Virus record (IMG/VR): IMGVR_UViG_3300008110_000322
Location: 1-64,000 of that record
Strand: one strand, 5' to 3'
Source of the DNA: a virus
Length of the DNA stretch: 64,000 nucleotides
The notes under the pieces are model-generated. The model saw only the letters and a program-made list of their open reading frames with translations, did no database searches and had not been told where the DNA came from. The translations under genes were made by a program, and so were the position numbers. The first letter of the stretch is position 1. Each line of letters begins with the position of its first letter. Shown piece by piece: positions 34,940 through 43,245 of the stretch.

Positions 34940-35394
34940 TGGCAGCTAAGAAATTTGATGCACTCAATGAGACATTTAATGTTGCATCTGAACCTATTTC
35001 CGTTGAAATTGAAAAGAAGCAAGAAGTTTCTATTGAAAAAGTAGATCAGGCGGTTATTGATCTTGAAAAAGATTATACCTATGCCAGAGCTACAATGACC
35101 AGCATTATTGACAAAGGTAGGGAGGCTCTGGATAATATTTTAGAGCTTGCGCAAGAAACTGATTCGGCAAGAGCTTATGAGGTTGTAGGGCAATTAATTG
35201 ATAAGGTTACAAATAGTACCGAAAAACTCCTAGATCTTCACAAAAAGATGAAGGAAATAAAAGATATTGAAAGCAATAACGGCCCAACTAATGTAACTAA
35301 TAATGCTATGTTCTTTGGTAGTACGTCTGAGGCCATAAAAATGATTAAGGAACAAATGAAGAACCTTAACATAGCCGAAGAAACCGATAAATAA
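34939..35394 (+). CDS. gp16: Small terminase subunit gp16
   Basis: At 151 residues it is close to T4 gp16 (164) and shows its pattern: AVIDLEKDYTYARATMTSIIDKGREALDNILELAQETDSARAYEVVGQLI, then LLDLHKKMKEI and a C-terminal NAMFFGSTSEAIKMIKEQ. It recognises or gates DNA for packaging and stimulates gp17. AGGGAGA lies 10 bases before the ATG, which overlaps the gp15 stop. A possible late promoter overlaps its end. Confidence 0.92.
   Translation: MAAKKFDALNETFNVASEPISVEIEKKQEVSIEKVDQAVIDLEKDYTYARATMTSIIDKGREALDNILELAQETDSARAYEVVGQLIDKVTNSTEKLLDLHKKMKEIKDIESNNGPTNVTNNAMFFGSTSEAIKMIKEQMKNLNIAEETDK
35386..35393 (+). promoter_or_regulatory. Late promoter-like GATAAATA
   Basis: GATAAATA lies at the end of gp16, 25 bases before the next ATG. 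It differs from TATAAATA at one position. Confidence 0.4.
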
Positions 35395-35417
35395 GTTATA
35401 CTTAGAAAATACATTAA

Positions 35418-36455
35418 ATGGCCGATCTTTTTAAGAAAAATGAGATCAAAGATCCTAACAATAAGTTAAAGAAATTTGCTAGTGCAGAACTTAATCAGTT
35501 ACCAGCACATAACAAAAAAGTAGCAACAGAATTAGAGAGAAGGAAAAAGGTGAAGGTAGACCTGCCTTATATACAGAAAGAAGAAATGACCCTTGTTCAA
35601 AAAATTCTGCAGGAGATGGGTTGTGGTTGTGATATGAAGAAGCACAAAACCCCAGAAGAAATTGCTGATAAGCATGGTAAATCAGTAAAATACATCAATA
35701 AGCAACTAAAAGCAGGTATTCAAGTAGAACACGAACACACTGATGATCAACATGAAGCAGAAGTTATTGCCCTTCAGCACCTTGCTGAACGTCCTGATTA
35801 TTATGAGCGGCTGAAAAAAGTAGAAAAAGTAGATGAGGCGAAGAAAGAAGGAGATCCTTGCTGGAAAGGTTATGAGCAAGTAGGGATGAAGAAAAAAGGT
35901 GGTAAAAAGGTACCAAATTGCGTTCCTGTATCTGAAGCCTTCCGTCTTCCCGCTCAAAATGGACAACTTATGCACATTTTGCACTCTTGGAGAGGTAAAA
36001 TGATGTCAACACAGCTATTTTTTCCTGCAGGTAGAGTACCTAGCCGTAGTGAAGTAGCTGAAGCTATCAATAAAGTTTATCCAGATAGCCGTTTACTTTC
36101 CTATCGTGCTGGCGATTTTGCTCCCGATCAGCCTCTCGTACAGGTTGGCAATAGTAAATCCAAGAATTATTTGATGAATAACGGCACCATTGGAGAAAGT
36201 GCTGCATGGACAAGAAAAGAAGGCAAGAATCAAGAAGGTGGCCTTAACGAAAAGGGTAGAAAATCCTACGAAAAAGAAAACCCTGGTAGTGATCTAAAGC
36301 CCCCAGTTTCTGCTGAACAAGCAAAAAAGTCTCCTAAGTCAGCAGCCCGTCGTAAGTCTTTTTGCTCACGTATGAGCGGAATTGAAGGCCCGATGAAAGA
36401 TGAAAAAGGCCGTCCAACCCGCAAGGCACTCTCCCTAAGAAAGTGGGATTGTTGA
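35418..36455 (+). CDS. DUF5661- and DUF6321-like fusion protein
   Basis: Residues about 80-140 (KTPEEIADKHGKSVKYINKQLKAGI...EHTDDQHEAEVIALQHLAERPDYYERL) look like DUF5661, a small helical domain of phages. The last 90 residues (AWTRKEGKN-EGGLNEKGRKSYE...KKSPKSAARRKSFCSRMSGIEGPM...ALSLRKWDC) look like the DUF6321 tail seen in cyanophage proteins. In between is a Lys-rich Cys-containing segment (GDPCWKGYEQVG) and a separate alpha/beta stretch (MHILHSWRGKMMSTQLFF...). Function is unknown. The protein is strongly basic, and its place between the terminase subunit genes suggests a role linked to DNA packaging or head contents, which is inference. Confidence 0.75.
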   Translation: MADLFKKNEIKDPNNKLKKFASAELNQLPAHNKKVATELERRKKVKVDLPYIQKEEMTLVQKILQEMGCGCDMKKHKTPEEIADKHGKSVKYINKQLKAGIQVEHEHTDDQHEAEVIALQHLAERPDYYERLKKVEKVDEAKKEGDPCWKGYEQVGMKKKGGKKVPNCVPVSEAFRLPAQNGQLMHILHSWRGKMMSTQLFFPAGRVPSRSEVAEAINKVYPDSRLLSYRAGDFAPDQPLVQVGNSKSKNYLMNNGTIGESAAWTRKEGKNQEGGLNEKGRKSYEKENPGSDLKPPVSAEQAKKSPKSAARRKSFCSRMSGIEGPMKDEKGRPTRKALSLRKWDC

Positions 36456-36487
36456 TATTAAATAATAAATCTAAAGTATAATATTGC

Positions 36488-38599
36488 GTGGGAAAATCTA
36501 ACGATGTTTATCTTGGTAATCCGCTCCTAAAAAGAGCGCATACTGAGGGTGAGCTTACATACGAGCAAATCATTGAGCTAGCTAGATGTGAGCAAGATCC
36601 ATTATATTTTGCAAGCAATTATATCCAGATTGTTACGCTAGATCATGGTCTGCAGCCATTTTCTCTTTATAAGTTCCAAGAGAAGATGTTGCGGACTTTT
36701 CATGATAACCGCTTCATTATTTGTAAACTTCCCAGACAGCCCCTAGCTCTTGATACTCCGGTACCTACACCAAGAGGGTGGACTACTATCGGTAAATTAA
36801 AAGTAGGAGATAGGGTATTTTCTTCTGCCGGCCAGGTAACAAGGGTTGTTGCAAAATCAGAAACTTATACCGATGCCGAATGTTATAGAATAAGTTTTGA
36901 TTGTGAAGAGAGTATTGTTGTAGAATCTGACCACTTGTGGGAACTGTTCCTTAATGGTGAGAAAGTAATTAAGACAACCGCACAGTTGTTTCAAAATAGA
37001 CACAATAATTATACTTTAAAAAGAGCGCCATTAAAAGGAAAAAATAAAAGGTTTCCAGAAAACTGGAATAATGAAATCACTATCACTTCAATAGAAAGGA
37101 CAGATACTGTCCCGGTTGCATGTATTGAAGTCAAAGATGATACACACATGTTCTTATGTGGTAAAAACTTTATCCCACAAAAGAACTGTGGTAAATCAAC
37201 TACTGTTGTATCTTACCTGATCCATTCATTGATTTTCAATGAGAAATTCTCCATTGCTATTCTAGCTAACAAGGCTAGTACAGCAAAGGATCTGTTAGCT
37301 CGGCTTGCAGTAAGTTATGAAAACCTACCAAAATGGATTCAAGCTGGTGTTAAATCTTGGAATAAAACTTCAGTAGAGCTTGAAAATGGTTCTAAAGTAA
37401 TGGCGGCATCTACCTCAGCTTCTGCTGTGCGGGGTGGATCTTACAACATCATTTTCCTTGACGAGTTTGCATTCGTTCCAAACCAGATTGCGGCAAACTT
37501 TATGAACTCTGTCTATCCTACCATTACTTCAGGTGATAACTCCAAAGTTATCATTGTAAGTACCCCTAATGGTATGAATCTTTATTATAAAATGTGGGAC
37601 GATGCCCTCAATAAGAGAAATGAATATGTTCCTATTGAGATCAACTGGAATGATGTGCCAGGTAGGGACGATGAATGGCGTAGATCCGTTATTTCTAACA
37701 TTGGTGAGCTTGCATTTGAACAAGAATTTGTCTGTTCATTCCTTGGATCTTCTAACACACTGATTTCTGGTAGTAAATTAGGGGCGATGAAGTTTGATAA
37801 GCCGATTAAATCCAGAAATAGTCTTGATGTTTATGAAGAACCAATAAAAGATCATGCTTATGTACTCACTGTTGACGTTGCTAGGGGTGTTAATAAGGAC
37901 TATTCCGCTTTTTCTGTTATTGATATCACAAAAATGCCCTATAAACAGGTGGCAAAATATCGTGATAATCAGATTAAACCTTTGATGTTCCCTTATGTAA
38001 TCAAGGACGTAGCTGAACATTATAATAGAGCTTATATTCTATGTGAAGTTAATGACGTTGGAGATCAGGTTGCAACTGGTCTGCATGATGAGCTTGAATA
38101 CGACAACATGTTGATGTGTAGCGTTAGTAGCAGAAAAGGCCAAGTTGTAGGCCAAAACTTCTCCGAAAAGGCTGCATGGGGCGTTAAGATGCAGAAGAAT
38201 GTTAAGCGAATTGGTTGTCTTAACCTAAAAGCTCTAATTGAAGAAGATAAGCTCCTTATTAACGATCTTGATACAATCAATGAGCTAACCACATTTATTG
38301 CGAAAGCTGGATCTTGGGAAGCGGATGACGGTAAAAACGATGATTTAGTAATTACTCTTATCATTTTTGCCTGGCTCTGCACGAACCAATACTTCAAGGA
38401 TTTACAGGATCAAGACCTTAGAAAGAAGCTATTTGAAGAAAAAATGGCTAACGAAGAAGATGATATGCTACCTTTCGGGTTTGTGGATCTTCAGATAGAA
38501 GGTGATGCTAGTCAGGACTCAGAAGGTAATCTTTGGATGGCTGCCAACCCAGAAAGAGAGGTAGAACATCTGGCTCAACTCTGGGAATATTTCTATTAA
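36488..38599 (+). CDS. gp17: Large terminase subunit gp17, interrupted by an intein
   Basis: Gp17 is the ATPase-nuclease motor that cuts concatemers and pumps DNA into proheads through gp20. Here the Walker A is split: KLPRQ (80-84) and CGKST (234-238) flank a 149-residue intein. Without it the enzyme would be 554 residues and read PRQCGKST. The Walker B is IIFLDEF, and the RNase H-like nuclease begins LTVDVARGVNKDYSAFSVID with later acidic residues in CEVNDVGDQ and GKNDDLVIT. Start is GTG at 36488 with no ATG alternative at the N-terminus (VYLGNPLLKRAHTEGELTYEQ is the usual opening). Splicing must occur for activity. Confidence 0.95.
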   Translation: MGKSNDVYLGNPLLKRAHTEGELTYEQIIELARCEQDPLYFASNYIQIVTLDHGLQPFSLYKFQEKMLRTFHDNRFIICKLPRQPLALDTPVPTPRGWTTIGKLKVGDRVFSSAGQVTRVVAKSETYTDAECYRISFDCEESIVVESDHLWELFLNGEKVIKTTAQLFQNRHNNYTLKRAPLKGKNKRFPENWNNEITITSIERTDTVPVACIEVKDDTHMFLCGKNFIPQKNCGKSTTVVSYLIHSLIFNEKFSIAILANKASTAKDLLARLAVSYENLPKWIQAGVKSWNKTSVELENGSKVMAASTSASAVRGGSYNIIFLDEFAFVPNQIAANFMNSVYPTITSGDNSKVIIVSTPNGMNLYYKMWDDALNKRNEYVPIEINWNDVPGRDDEWRRSVISNIGELAFEQEFVCSFLGSSNTLISGSKLGAMKFDKPIKSRNSLDVYEEPIKDHAYVLTVDVARGVNKDYSAFSVIDITKMPYKQVAKYRDNQIKPLMFPYVIKDVAEHYNRAYILCEVNDVGDQVATGLHDELEYDNMLMCSVSSRKGQVVGQNFSEKAAWGVKMQKNVKRIGCLNLKALIEEDKLLINDLDTINELTTFIAKAGSWEADDGKNDDLVITLIIFAWLCTNQYFKDLQDQDLRKKLFEEKMANEEDDMLPFGFVDLQIEGDASQDSEGNLWMAANPEREVEHLAQLWEYFY
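36740..37186 (+). other. Class 3-like mini-intein in the gp17 P-loop
   Basis: The intein covers gp17 residues 85-233. It begins PLALDTPVPTPRGWTTIGKL, the opening I associate with class 3 inteins, which lack the usual Cys1. It has W151 in ESDHLW (block B), C212 in VACIEV (block F) and ends FIPQKN before Cys+1. This gives the Trp and Cys of the class 3 'WCT' set. The Thr is replaced by Gln231, and the usual penultimate His by Lys232. At 149 residues it has no room for a homing endonuclease. Confidence 0.85.
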
Positions 38600-38623
38600 A
38601 GTATAATCAAAACCCCATTTTTT

Positions 38624-38631
38624 CTAAATAA
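38624..38631 (+). promoter_or_regulatory. Late promoter CTAAATAA before gp18
   Basis: CTAAATAA stands 34 bases before the tail sheath ATG; a GGGGAG ribosome site (38653-38658) follows it. Confidence 0.65.
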
Positions 38632-38664
38632 TCTTTAGAACACTGTATTATTGGGGAGTAATAG

Positions 38665-40806
38665 ATGGCAACGCCACAACTATCACCGGGAGTTTTAATA
38701 AGGGAGGTTGACTTAACTGTTGGCCGTGCGGATAACGTATTAGATAACATTGGCGCTATTGTAATGCCTGCGCCACAGGGTCCAGTGTCTGAGCCTGTAG
38801 ACATTGTTACTGAGCAAGATCTAATTAACGTATTTGGTAAGCCCCTAAACACCGATAGCCAGTATGAATACTGGATGAGCGCGAGTTCATTTTTGACCTA
38901 TGGTGGTGTTCTTAAGGTAGTAAGAGCCGATGGTAGCAATTTAGTTAACGCTAACGCTGCTCGCAATGCAAGTGGTGTTTCTACTGTAGGTGCTCCTGCC
39001 CTAAAGATCCCTAATTTTGACTACTACGAAGCAAATATTGCAGACGAAGATTCTGTAAACTACGTATTTGCTGCCAAAAACCCCGGTGAGTGGGCTAATA
39101 ACCTTAAGGTTTGCGTCATTGACGGTCGTGCCGACCAAATTATTTCCGTTGGCACTACAGCTTCTCTACTTGCAACCGTAGGTACCGCTGCTACCGTTCC
39201 TGTTAATAACGTAACCATTGGATTTGGTACTACTTCAACCTTCACTGGTTATCTAAAGGCTGTCATTACCGGCATCAACACTGGCTCTGGTACCCTTGAT
39301 GTTAAACTGGTATCTAAAGTAGCTTCTGGTAGCACTACTGAGACTCCAATTGTTTATGCCCAGAAAGATCCTCTTGCTTCTTTCGGTAGCACCACGGTAT
39401 CTTTCGGTAGCACTGCTGTTCCCATTAGCCAGACACAAGATTGGTACGACCAACAAACTCTAGGACTAACCAATACTACGGTATATTGGAGATCCATTGC
39501 TCCACGTCCCACCACAACTCAATACACTCTTGATCGTGATGGTCTCAATGACGAGATCCACGTTGTAGTGTTTGATGATACTGGTAAGCTAACTGGTATT
39601 CAGGGTAATCTACTTGAGAAGCACATTGGTCTTTCCAAGGCTACTGACGCTGTAAGTGCTGTAAACTCACCACAAAAGATCTTCTGGAAGAGCTACTTGG
39701 CTCAATATTCCAATTATGTTTATGCTGGCGATAACCCATCAGATAACGGCAATAATGAGGTTGTTTATCAAACTAACGTAGGTCTTTCTACCGCTGCTGG
39801 TTTGTGGAATCTCCCTGCTCAAAGTAAGACTTTCTCTGCTCTCGGTAACGTAACTTATAACCTAAGCGGTGGTAAGGATTACGGTGCTAGCGGCAGTATG
39901 GCTGCTACTCTAGGTGATATCATCAATGGTTATAGACTATTCTCTAACAAGGATGAAATTCAAGTTGATTACCTGATCAATGGCCCTGGCTTCAATAGCA
40001 AGTTTGAATCACAAGCTAAGGCTCAAGAGCTTATTTCTATTGCTGGTCAGCGTAAAGATTGTATTGCAGTAGTTTCACCACATCGTACTGATGTTGTTGA
40101 TATTACTAACTCCGATACTCAGACTGACAACATTATTGAGTTCTTCTCAAGTCTAGCAAGTTCTTCCTACGCTATTTTTGATAGTGGCTATAAGTATTCT
40201 TATGATCGCTTCAATAACAAGTTCCGTTACATCCCATGTAACGCCGACGTTGCTGGTCTCTGTGTAAGAACCGCCATTAACTCTTATCCATGGTTCTCCC
40301 CCGCAGGACAGCAGAGAGGCATTTTAAACAATGCTATTAAGCTGGCCTACAACCCAAACAAAGCTCAGAGAGATCAACTGTATCCACTACGTATTAACTC
40401 CATTGTTAACCAGCCTGGTATTGGTATTCTACTCTTTGGTGATAAGACCGCTCTAGGATATGCATCTGCATTTGATCGTATTAACGTTCGCAGACTATTC
40501 CTAACTGTAGAGCAAGCGCTTGAGAGAACTGCTCAAGCTCAACTGTTTGAGTTGAATGATCAGATCACTCGGGCAAACTTTGTTAACATTGTTGAGCCTT
40601 ATCTAAGAGATGTTCAGGCAAAACGAGGTATTTACGACTTCCGTGTAATTTGCGATGAAACCAATAACACTCCAGATGTTATTGATAATAATGAATTCAG
40701 AGCTGACATTTTCCTTAAGCCAACTAAGTCCATCAACTATGTAACCCTAACATTTGTTGCAACTCGTACTGGAGTTGCCTTTGAAGAAGTTACTGGTCGG
40801 GTTTGA
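38665..40806 (+). CDS. gp18: Tail sheath protein gp18
   Basis: The protein starts MATPQLSPGVLIREVDLTVG, the standard sheath opening. It has GKP-like and Y-Y-W segments (FGKPLNTDSQYEYWMSASSFLTYGG), the insertion domains in the middle, and the conserved C-terminal sheath core (VDYLINGPG..., CIAVVSPHRTDV, FDRINVRRLFLTVEQAL, IVEPYLRDVQAKRGIYDFRVICDETNNTPDVIDNNEFRADIFLKPTKSINYVTLTFVATRTG). It has 713 residues against 659 in T4. It polymerises around the gp19 tube and contracts during infection. Its own late promoter and a good ribosome site fit high expression. Confidence 0.96.
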   Translation: MATPQLSPGVLIREVDLTVGRADNVLDNIGAIVMPAPQGPVSEPVDIVTEQDLINVFGKPLNTDSQYEYWMSASSFLTYGGVLKVVRADGSNLVNANAARNASGVSTVGAPALKIPNFDYYEANIADEDSVNYVFAAKNPGEWANNLKVCVIDGRADQIISVGTTASLLATVGTAATVPVNNVTIGFGTTSTFTGYLKAVITGINTGSGTLDVKLVSKVASGSTTETPIVYAQKDPLASFGSTTVSFGSTAVPISQTQDWYDQQTLGLTNTTVYWRSIAPRPTTTQYTLDRDGLNDEIHVVVFDDTGKLTGIQGNLLEKHIGLSKATDAVSAVNSPQKIFWKSYLAQYSNYVYAGDNPSDNGNNEVVYQTNVGLSTAAGLWNLPAQSKTFSALGNVTYNLSGGKDYGASGSMAATLGDIINGYRLFSNKDEIQVDYLINGPGFNSKFESQAKAQELISIAGQRKDCIAVVSPHRTDVVDITNSDTQTDNIIEFFSSLASSSYAIFDSGYKYSYDRFNNKFRYIPCNADVAGLCVRTAINSYPWFSPAGQQRGILNNAIKLAYNPNKAQRDQLYPLRINSIVNQPGIGILLFGDKTALGYASAFDRINVRRLFLTVEQALERTAQAQLFELNDQITRANFVNIVEPYLRDVQAKRGIYDFRVICDETNNTPDVIDNNEFRADIFLKPTKSINYVTLTFVATRTGVAFEEVTGRV

Positions 40807-40820
40807 TTTACTAAAACTAT

Positions 40821-40827
40821 AAGGAGG
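40821..40827 (+). promoter_or_regulatory. Strong ribosome binding site for gp19
   Basis: AAGGAGG, nearly the full anti-Shine-Dalgarno complement, lies 10 bases before the tail tube ATG. It is the strongest such site seen in the window. Confidence 0.85.
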
Positions 40828-40837
40828 AACAACTAAA

Positions 40838-41479
40838 ATGTCTACTTTACGCACTATTACCGGATTTAAAGAGCGCCTCCAAGGTGGTGGCGCCCGTAGT
40901 AACCTCTTTGAGGTTAGTATCCCTGCCTTCCCCCCTGACCTAGGTATTACTTGGGGTTCAGAGGAAATCAAAACCTTCAACTTCCTTTGTAAGGCAACCA
41001 GCCTTCCACAATCTAACGTGAACGCCATTGAGGTAAACTTCCGTGGTCGTGCCCTTAAGGTTGCTGGTGATCGTACTATTGAGCCATGGTCTGTTACTAT
41101 CATCAACGATGAAGACTTCAGACTACGTACTGCGTTTGAGCAGTGGGCTAACGCTATCAACAAACTAGATAACGCTACTGGTGCTACTCGCCCAGCTTCC
41201 TACATGACCGATGCCTTTGTGTATCAACTAGGTCGTGGTGCTGATTTGGGTAGATTCTCAACCAACAACTCACAGATTTTCCCTGAAGGACAAATTCCCC
41301 CACTAAGAACCTACAAGTTCTATGATATTTGGCCTTCTAATGTGAGCGCTATTGACATTTCATATGACAATAACGACCAGATTGAAGAGTTTACTGTTGA
41401 CTTCCAAGTTCAGTGGTTCTCTATTGGTGAGTCTACTGGCGGCGCTGCTGCAGACCAGGCTAACGCTACTATCCGATAA
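40838..41479 (+). CDS. gp19: Tail tube protein gp19
   Basis: The 213-residue protein has the gp19 pattern: GARSNLFEVSIPAFP near the start, FLCKATSLPQSNVNAIEVNFRGRALKVAGDRTIEPWSVTIINDEDF, and AIDISYDNNDQIEEFTVDFQVQWFSI at the end. T4 gp19 has 163 residues; the extra length is in the mid-region. It forms the rigid inner tube through which DNA passes. A perfect ribosome site and a terminator after the gene suit a very abundant product. Confidence 0.95.
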   Translation: MSTLRTITGFKERLQGGGARSNLFEVSIPAFPPDLGITWGSEEIKTFNFLCKATSLPQSNVNAIEVNFRGRALKVAGDRTIEPWSVTIINDEDFRLRTAFEQWANAINKLDNATGATRPASYMTDAFVYQLGRGADLGRFSTNNSQIFPEGQIPPLRTYKFYDIWPSNVSAIDISYDNNDQIEEFTVDFQVQWFSIGESTGGAAADQANATIR

Positions 41480-41487
41480 CTAAATAG
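41480..41487 (+). promoter_or_regulatory. Late promoter CTAAATAG before gp20
   Basis: CTAAATAG starts one base after the gp19 stop and touches the terminator stem that follows, so the two signals share bases. Confidence 0.6.
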
Positions 41488-41516
41488 TTCTACTAAAAAT
41501 GTAGAACTATATTTTT
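41486..41516 (+). terminator. Terminator between gp19 and gp20
   Basis: AGTTCTAC (41486-41493) and GTAGAACT (41501-41508) form a perfect 8-bp stem around TAAAAAT, followed by ATATTTTT. It abuts the gp20 ATG at 41518, which therefore has no free ribosome site. Confidence 0.75.
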
Positions 41517-41517
41517 C

Positions 41518-43218
41518 ATGGCTAAATTATTTGGTTTTTCTATTGATGATAACGAAAAACTAACACCATCTACATTGTCCCCCGTTCCTCCCAATGATGA
41601 GGACGGGGTTGATCATTATGTGACTTCTGGCTTTTTCGGATCACATATAGATATTGAAGGTGTTTATAGAACGGAGTTTGATTTAATCAAACGATACCGT
41701 GAAATGTCTTTGCACCATGAAGTTTCCAATGCGATTGAGGATATCGTAAATGAGGCCATTGTATCTGACACCAATGATTCTCCAATAAAGATTGAGCTTT
41801 CTAATCTAAATGCAAGCGAAGAATTAAAAGAGATCGTCAGGGGAGAATTTAAGACTATTCTGGAGCTTCTTGACTTTGACAAGAAAGCTCATGAGATTTA
41901 TCGTAACTGGTATATTGACGGTAGACTCTATTATCATAAGGTAATTGACTTAAAGAAACCCACAGACGGAATTAAAGAACTAAGGTACATTGATGCCATG
42001 AAGATGCGTCATGTACGTAGAGCAAAGGGAGAAGATAAGAGTAGACAGATTCTTAAGACAAACATCAAAGGAGAAGTCAATCCTATGGATTTAGCTTTCC
42101 CTGAAATTGAAGAGTATTTTGTATATCATCCAAGAGCAGAAAACCCAATCGGAACTCCGACAACTGGACAAACTGCTGGCTCTGATGCTGGTATTAAGTT
42201 TACGAAAGATTCAATCACTTATTGCACATCTGGACTTGTAGACCGCAATAAAGGCACTACTCTTTCATATCTTAATATCGCAATTAAGCCTCTTAACCAA
42301 CTAAGGATGATTGAGGATGCTATTGTTATCTATCGTTTGACTCGCAGTGTTGAGCGTAGAATTTTCTACATTGATGTGGGAAATCTACCTAAGGCAAAGG
42401 CAGAGCAGTTCCTACGTGAAACTATGCTCCGCTATCGCAACAAACTAAACTATAACTCAACCACAGGTGAAATCACTGACGGTAAGCGGTTTATGTCTAT
42501 GATGGAAGACTTCTTCCTTCCTAGACGTGAAGGTGGTAGGGGTACTGAGATTACGACTCTCCCACCCGGCCAGAACCTTGGGGAACTAACCGATCTAAAC
42601 TATTTCAAGAAAGAACTGTACAAAGCTCTTGAGATTCCCAGTTCTCGTATTGATGGTGATGGTGGGTTTAACCTCGGTAGGTCATCAGAGATCCTGAGAG
42701 ACGAGGTTAAATTCTCTAAATTCGTAGGCCGTTTAAGAAAAAGGTTCTCAACCCTATTCATTGATCTCCTCAGGACTCAGCTTCTATTAAAGAACATCGT
42801 AACCCCAGAAGACTGGGATCGGATGGTAGAGCACATCCAGTTTGATTTCCTTTATGATAATCACTTCGCGGAACTTAAGGAAGCTGAGCTTCTGTCTGAG
42901 AGATTAAATATTGTTTCTCTTGCTGAACCTTATGTTGGTAAGTATTTCTCACAAGATTATCTGCGTCGTAATATCTTGAAGCAGACTGACGAAGAGATCG
43001 TTGAACAAGATAAGCTCATTCAAAAAGAAATTGAAGATGGTATAATTCCAGATCCAGCTACTATTGATCCTACTACAGGGATGCCTTATCCAGAAGTTCC
43101 ACCAGAAGGAGGAGATCCAGGGAATAATATTCAAGGTGATGGAGGTAAGATTCCCGTAGATCCTCAAGTTGATGCAGCTTCAGTAGAAGCGCCAAAGGTT
43201 AAGGGAGCAGAGATCTAA
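41518..43218 (+). CDS. gp20: Portal protein gp20
   Basis: The 566-residue protein matches T4-like gp20: the N-terminal RTEFDLIKRYREMSLHHEVSNAIEDIVNEAIV, the central IYRLTRSVERRIFYIDVGNLPKAKAEQFL segment used as a cyanophage marker, LNYNSTTGEITDGKRFMSMMEDFFLPRREGGRGTEITTLPGQ-type sequence and the wing-to-stem part GFNLGRSSEILRDEVKFSKF. It forms the dodecameric ring at the capsid vertex that starts head assembly and serves gp17. The C-terminus is Pro/Gly-rich. No ribosome site is visible; a hairpin lies right before the ATG. Confidence 0.96.
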   Translation: MAKLFGFSIDDNEKLTPSTLSPVPPNDEDGVDHYVTSGFFGSHIDIEGVYRTEFDLIKRYREMSLHHEVSNAIEDIVNEAIVSDTNDSPIKIELSNLNASEELKEIVRGEFKTILELLDFDKKAHEIYRNWYIDGRLYYHKVIDLKKPTDGIKELRYIDAMKMRHVRRAKGEDKSRQILKTNIKGEVNPMDLAFPEIEEYFVYHPRAENPIGTPTTGQTAGSDAGIKFTKDSITYCTSGLVDRNKGTTLSYLNIAIKPLNQLRMIEDAIVIYRLTRSVERRIFYIDVGNLPKAKAEQFLRETMLRYRNKLNYNSTTGEITDGKRFMSMMEDFFLPRREGGRGTEITTLPPGQNLGELTDLNYFKKELYKALEIPSSRIDGDGGFNLGRSSEILRDEVKFSKFVGRLRKRFSTLFIDLLRTQLLLKNIVTPEDWDRMVEHIQFDFLYDNHFAELKEAELLSERLNIVSLAEPYVGKYFSQDYLRRNILKQTDEEIVEQDKLIQKEIEDGIIPDPATIDPTTGMPYPEVPPEGGDPGNNIQGDGGKIPVDPQVDAASVEAPKVKGAEI

Positions 43219-43222
43219 ATAA
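43215..43222 (+). promoter_or_regulatory. Late promoter CTAAATAA overlapping the gp20 stop
   Basis: CTAAATAA includes the gp20 stop codon and lies 23 bases before the sugar dehydratase gene. Confidence 0.6.
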
Positions 43223-43245
43223 AAAATCTTTGAATCCCTTATAAC

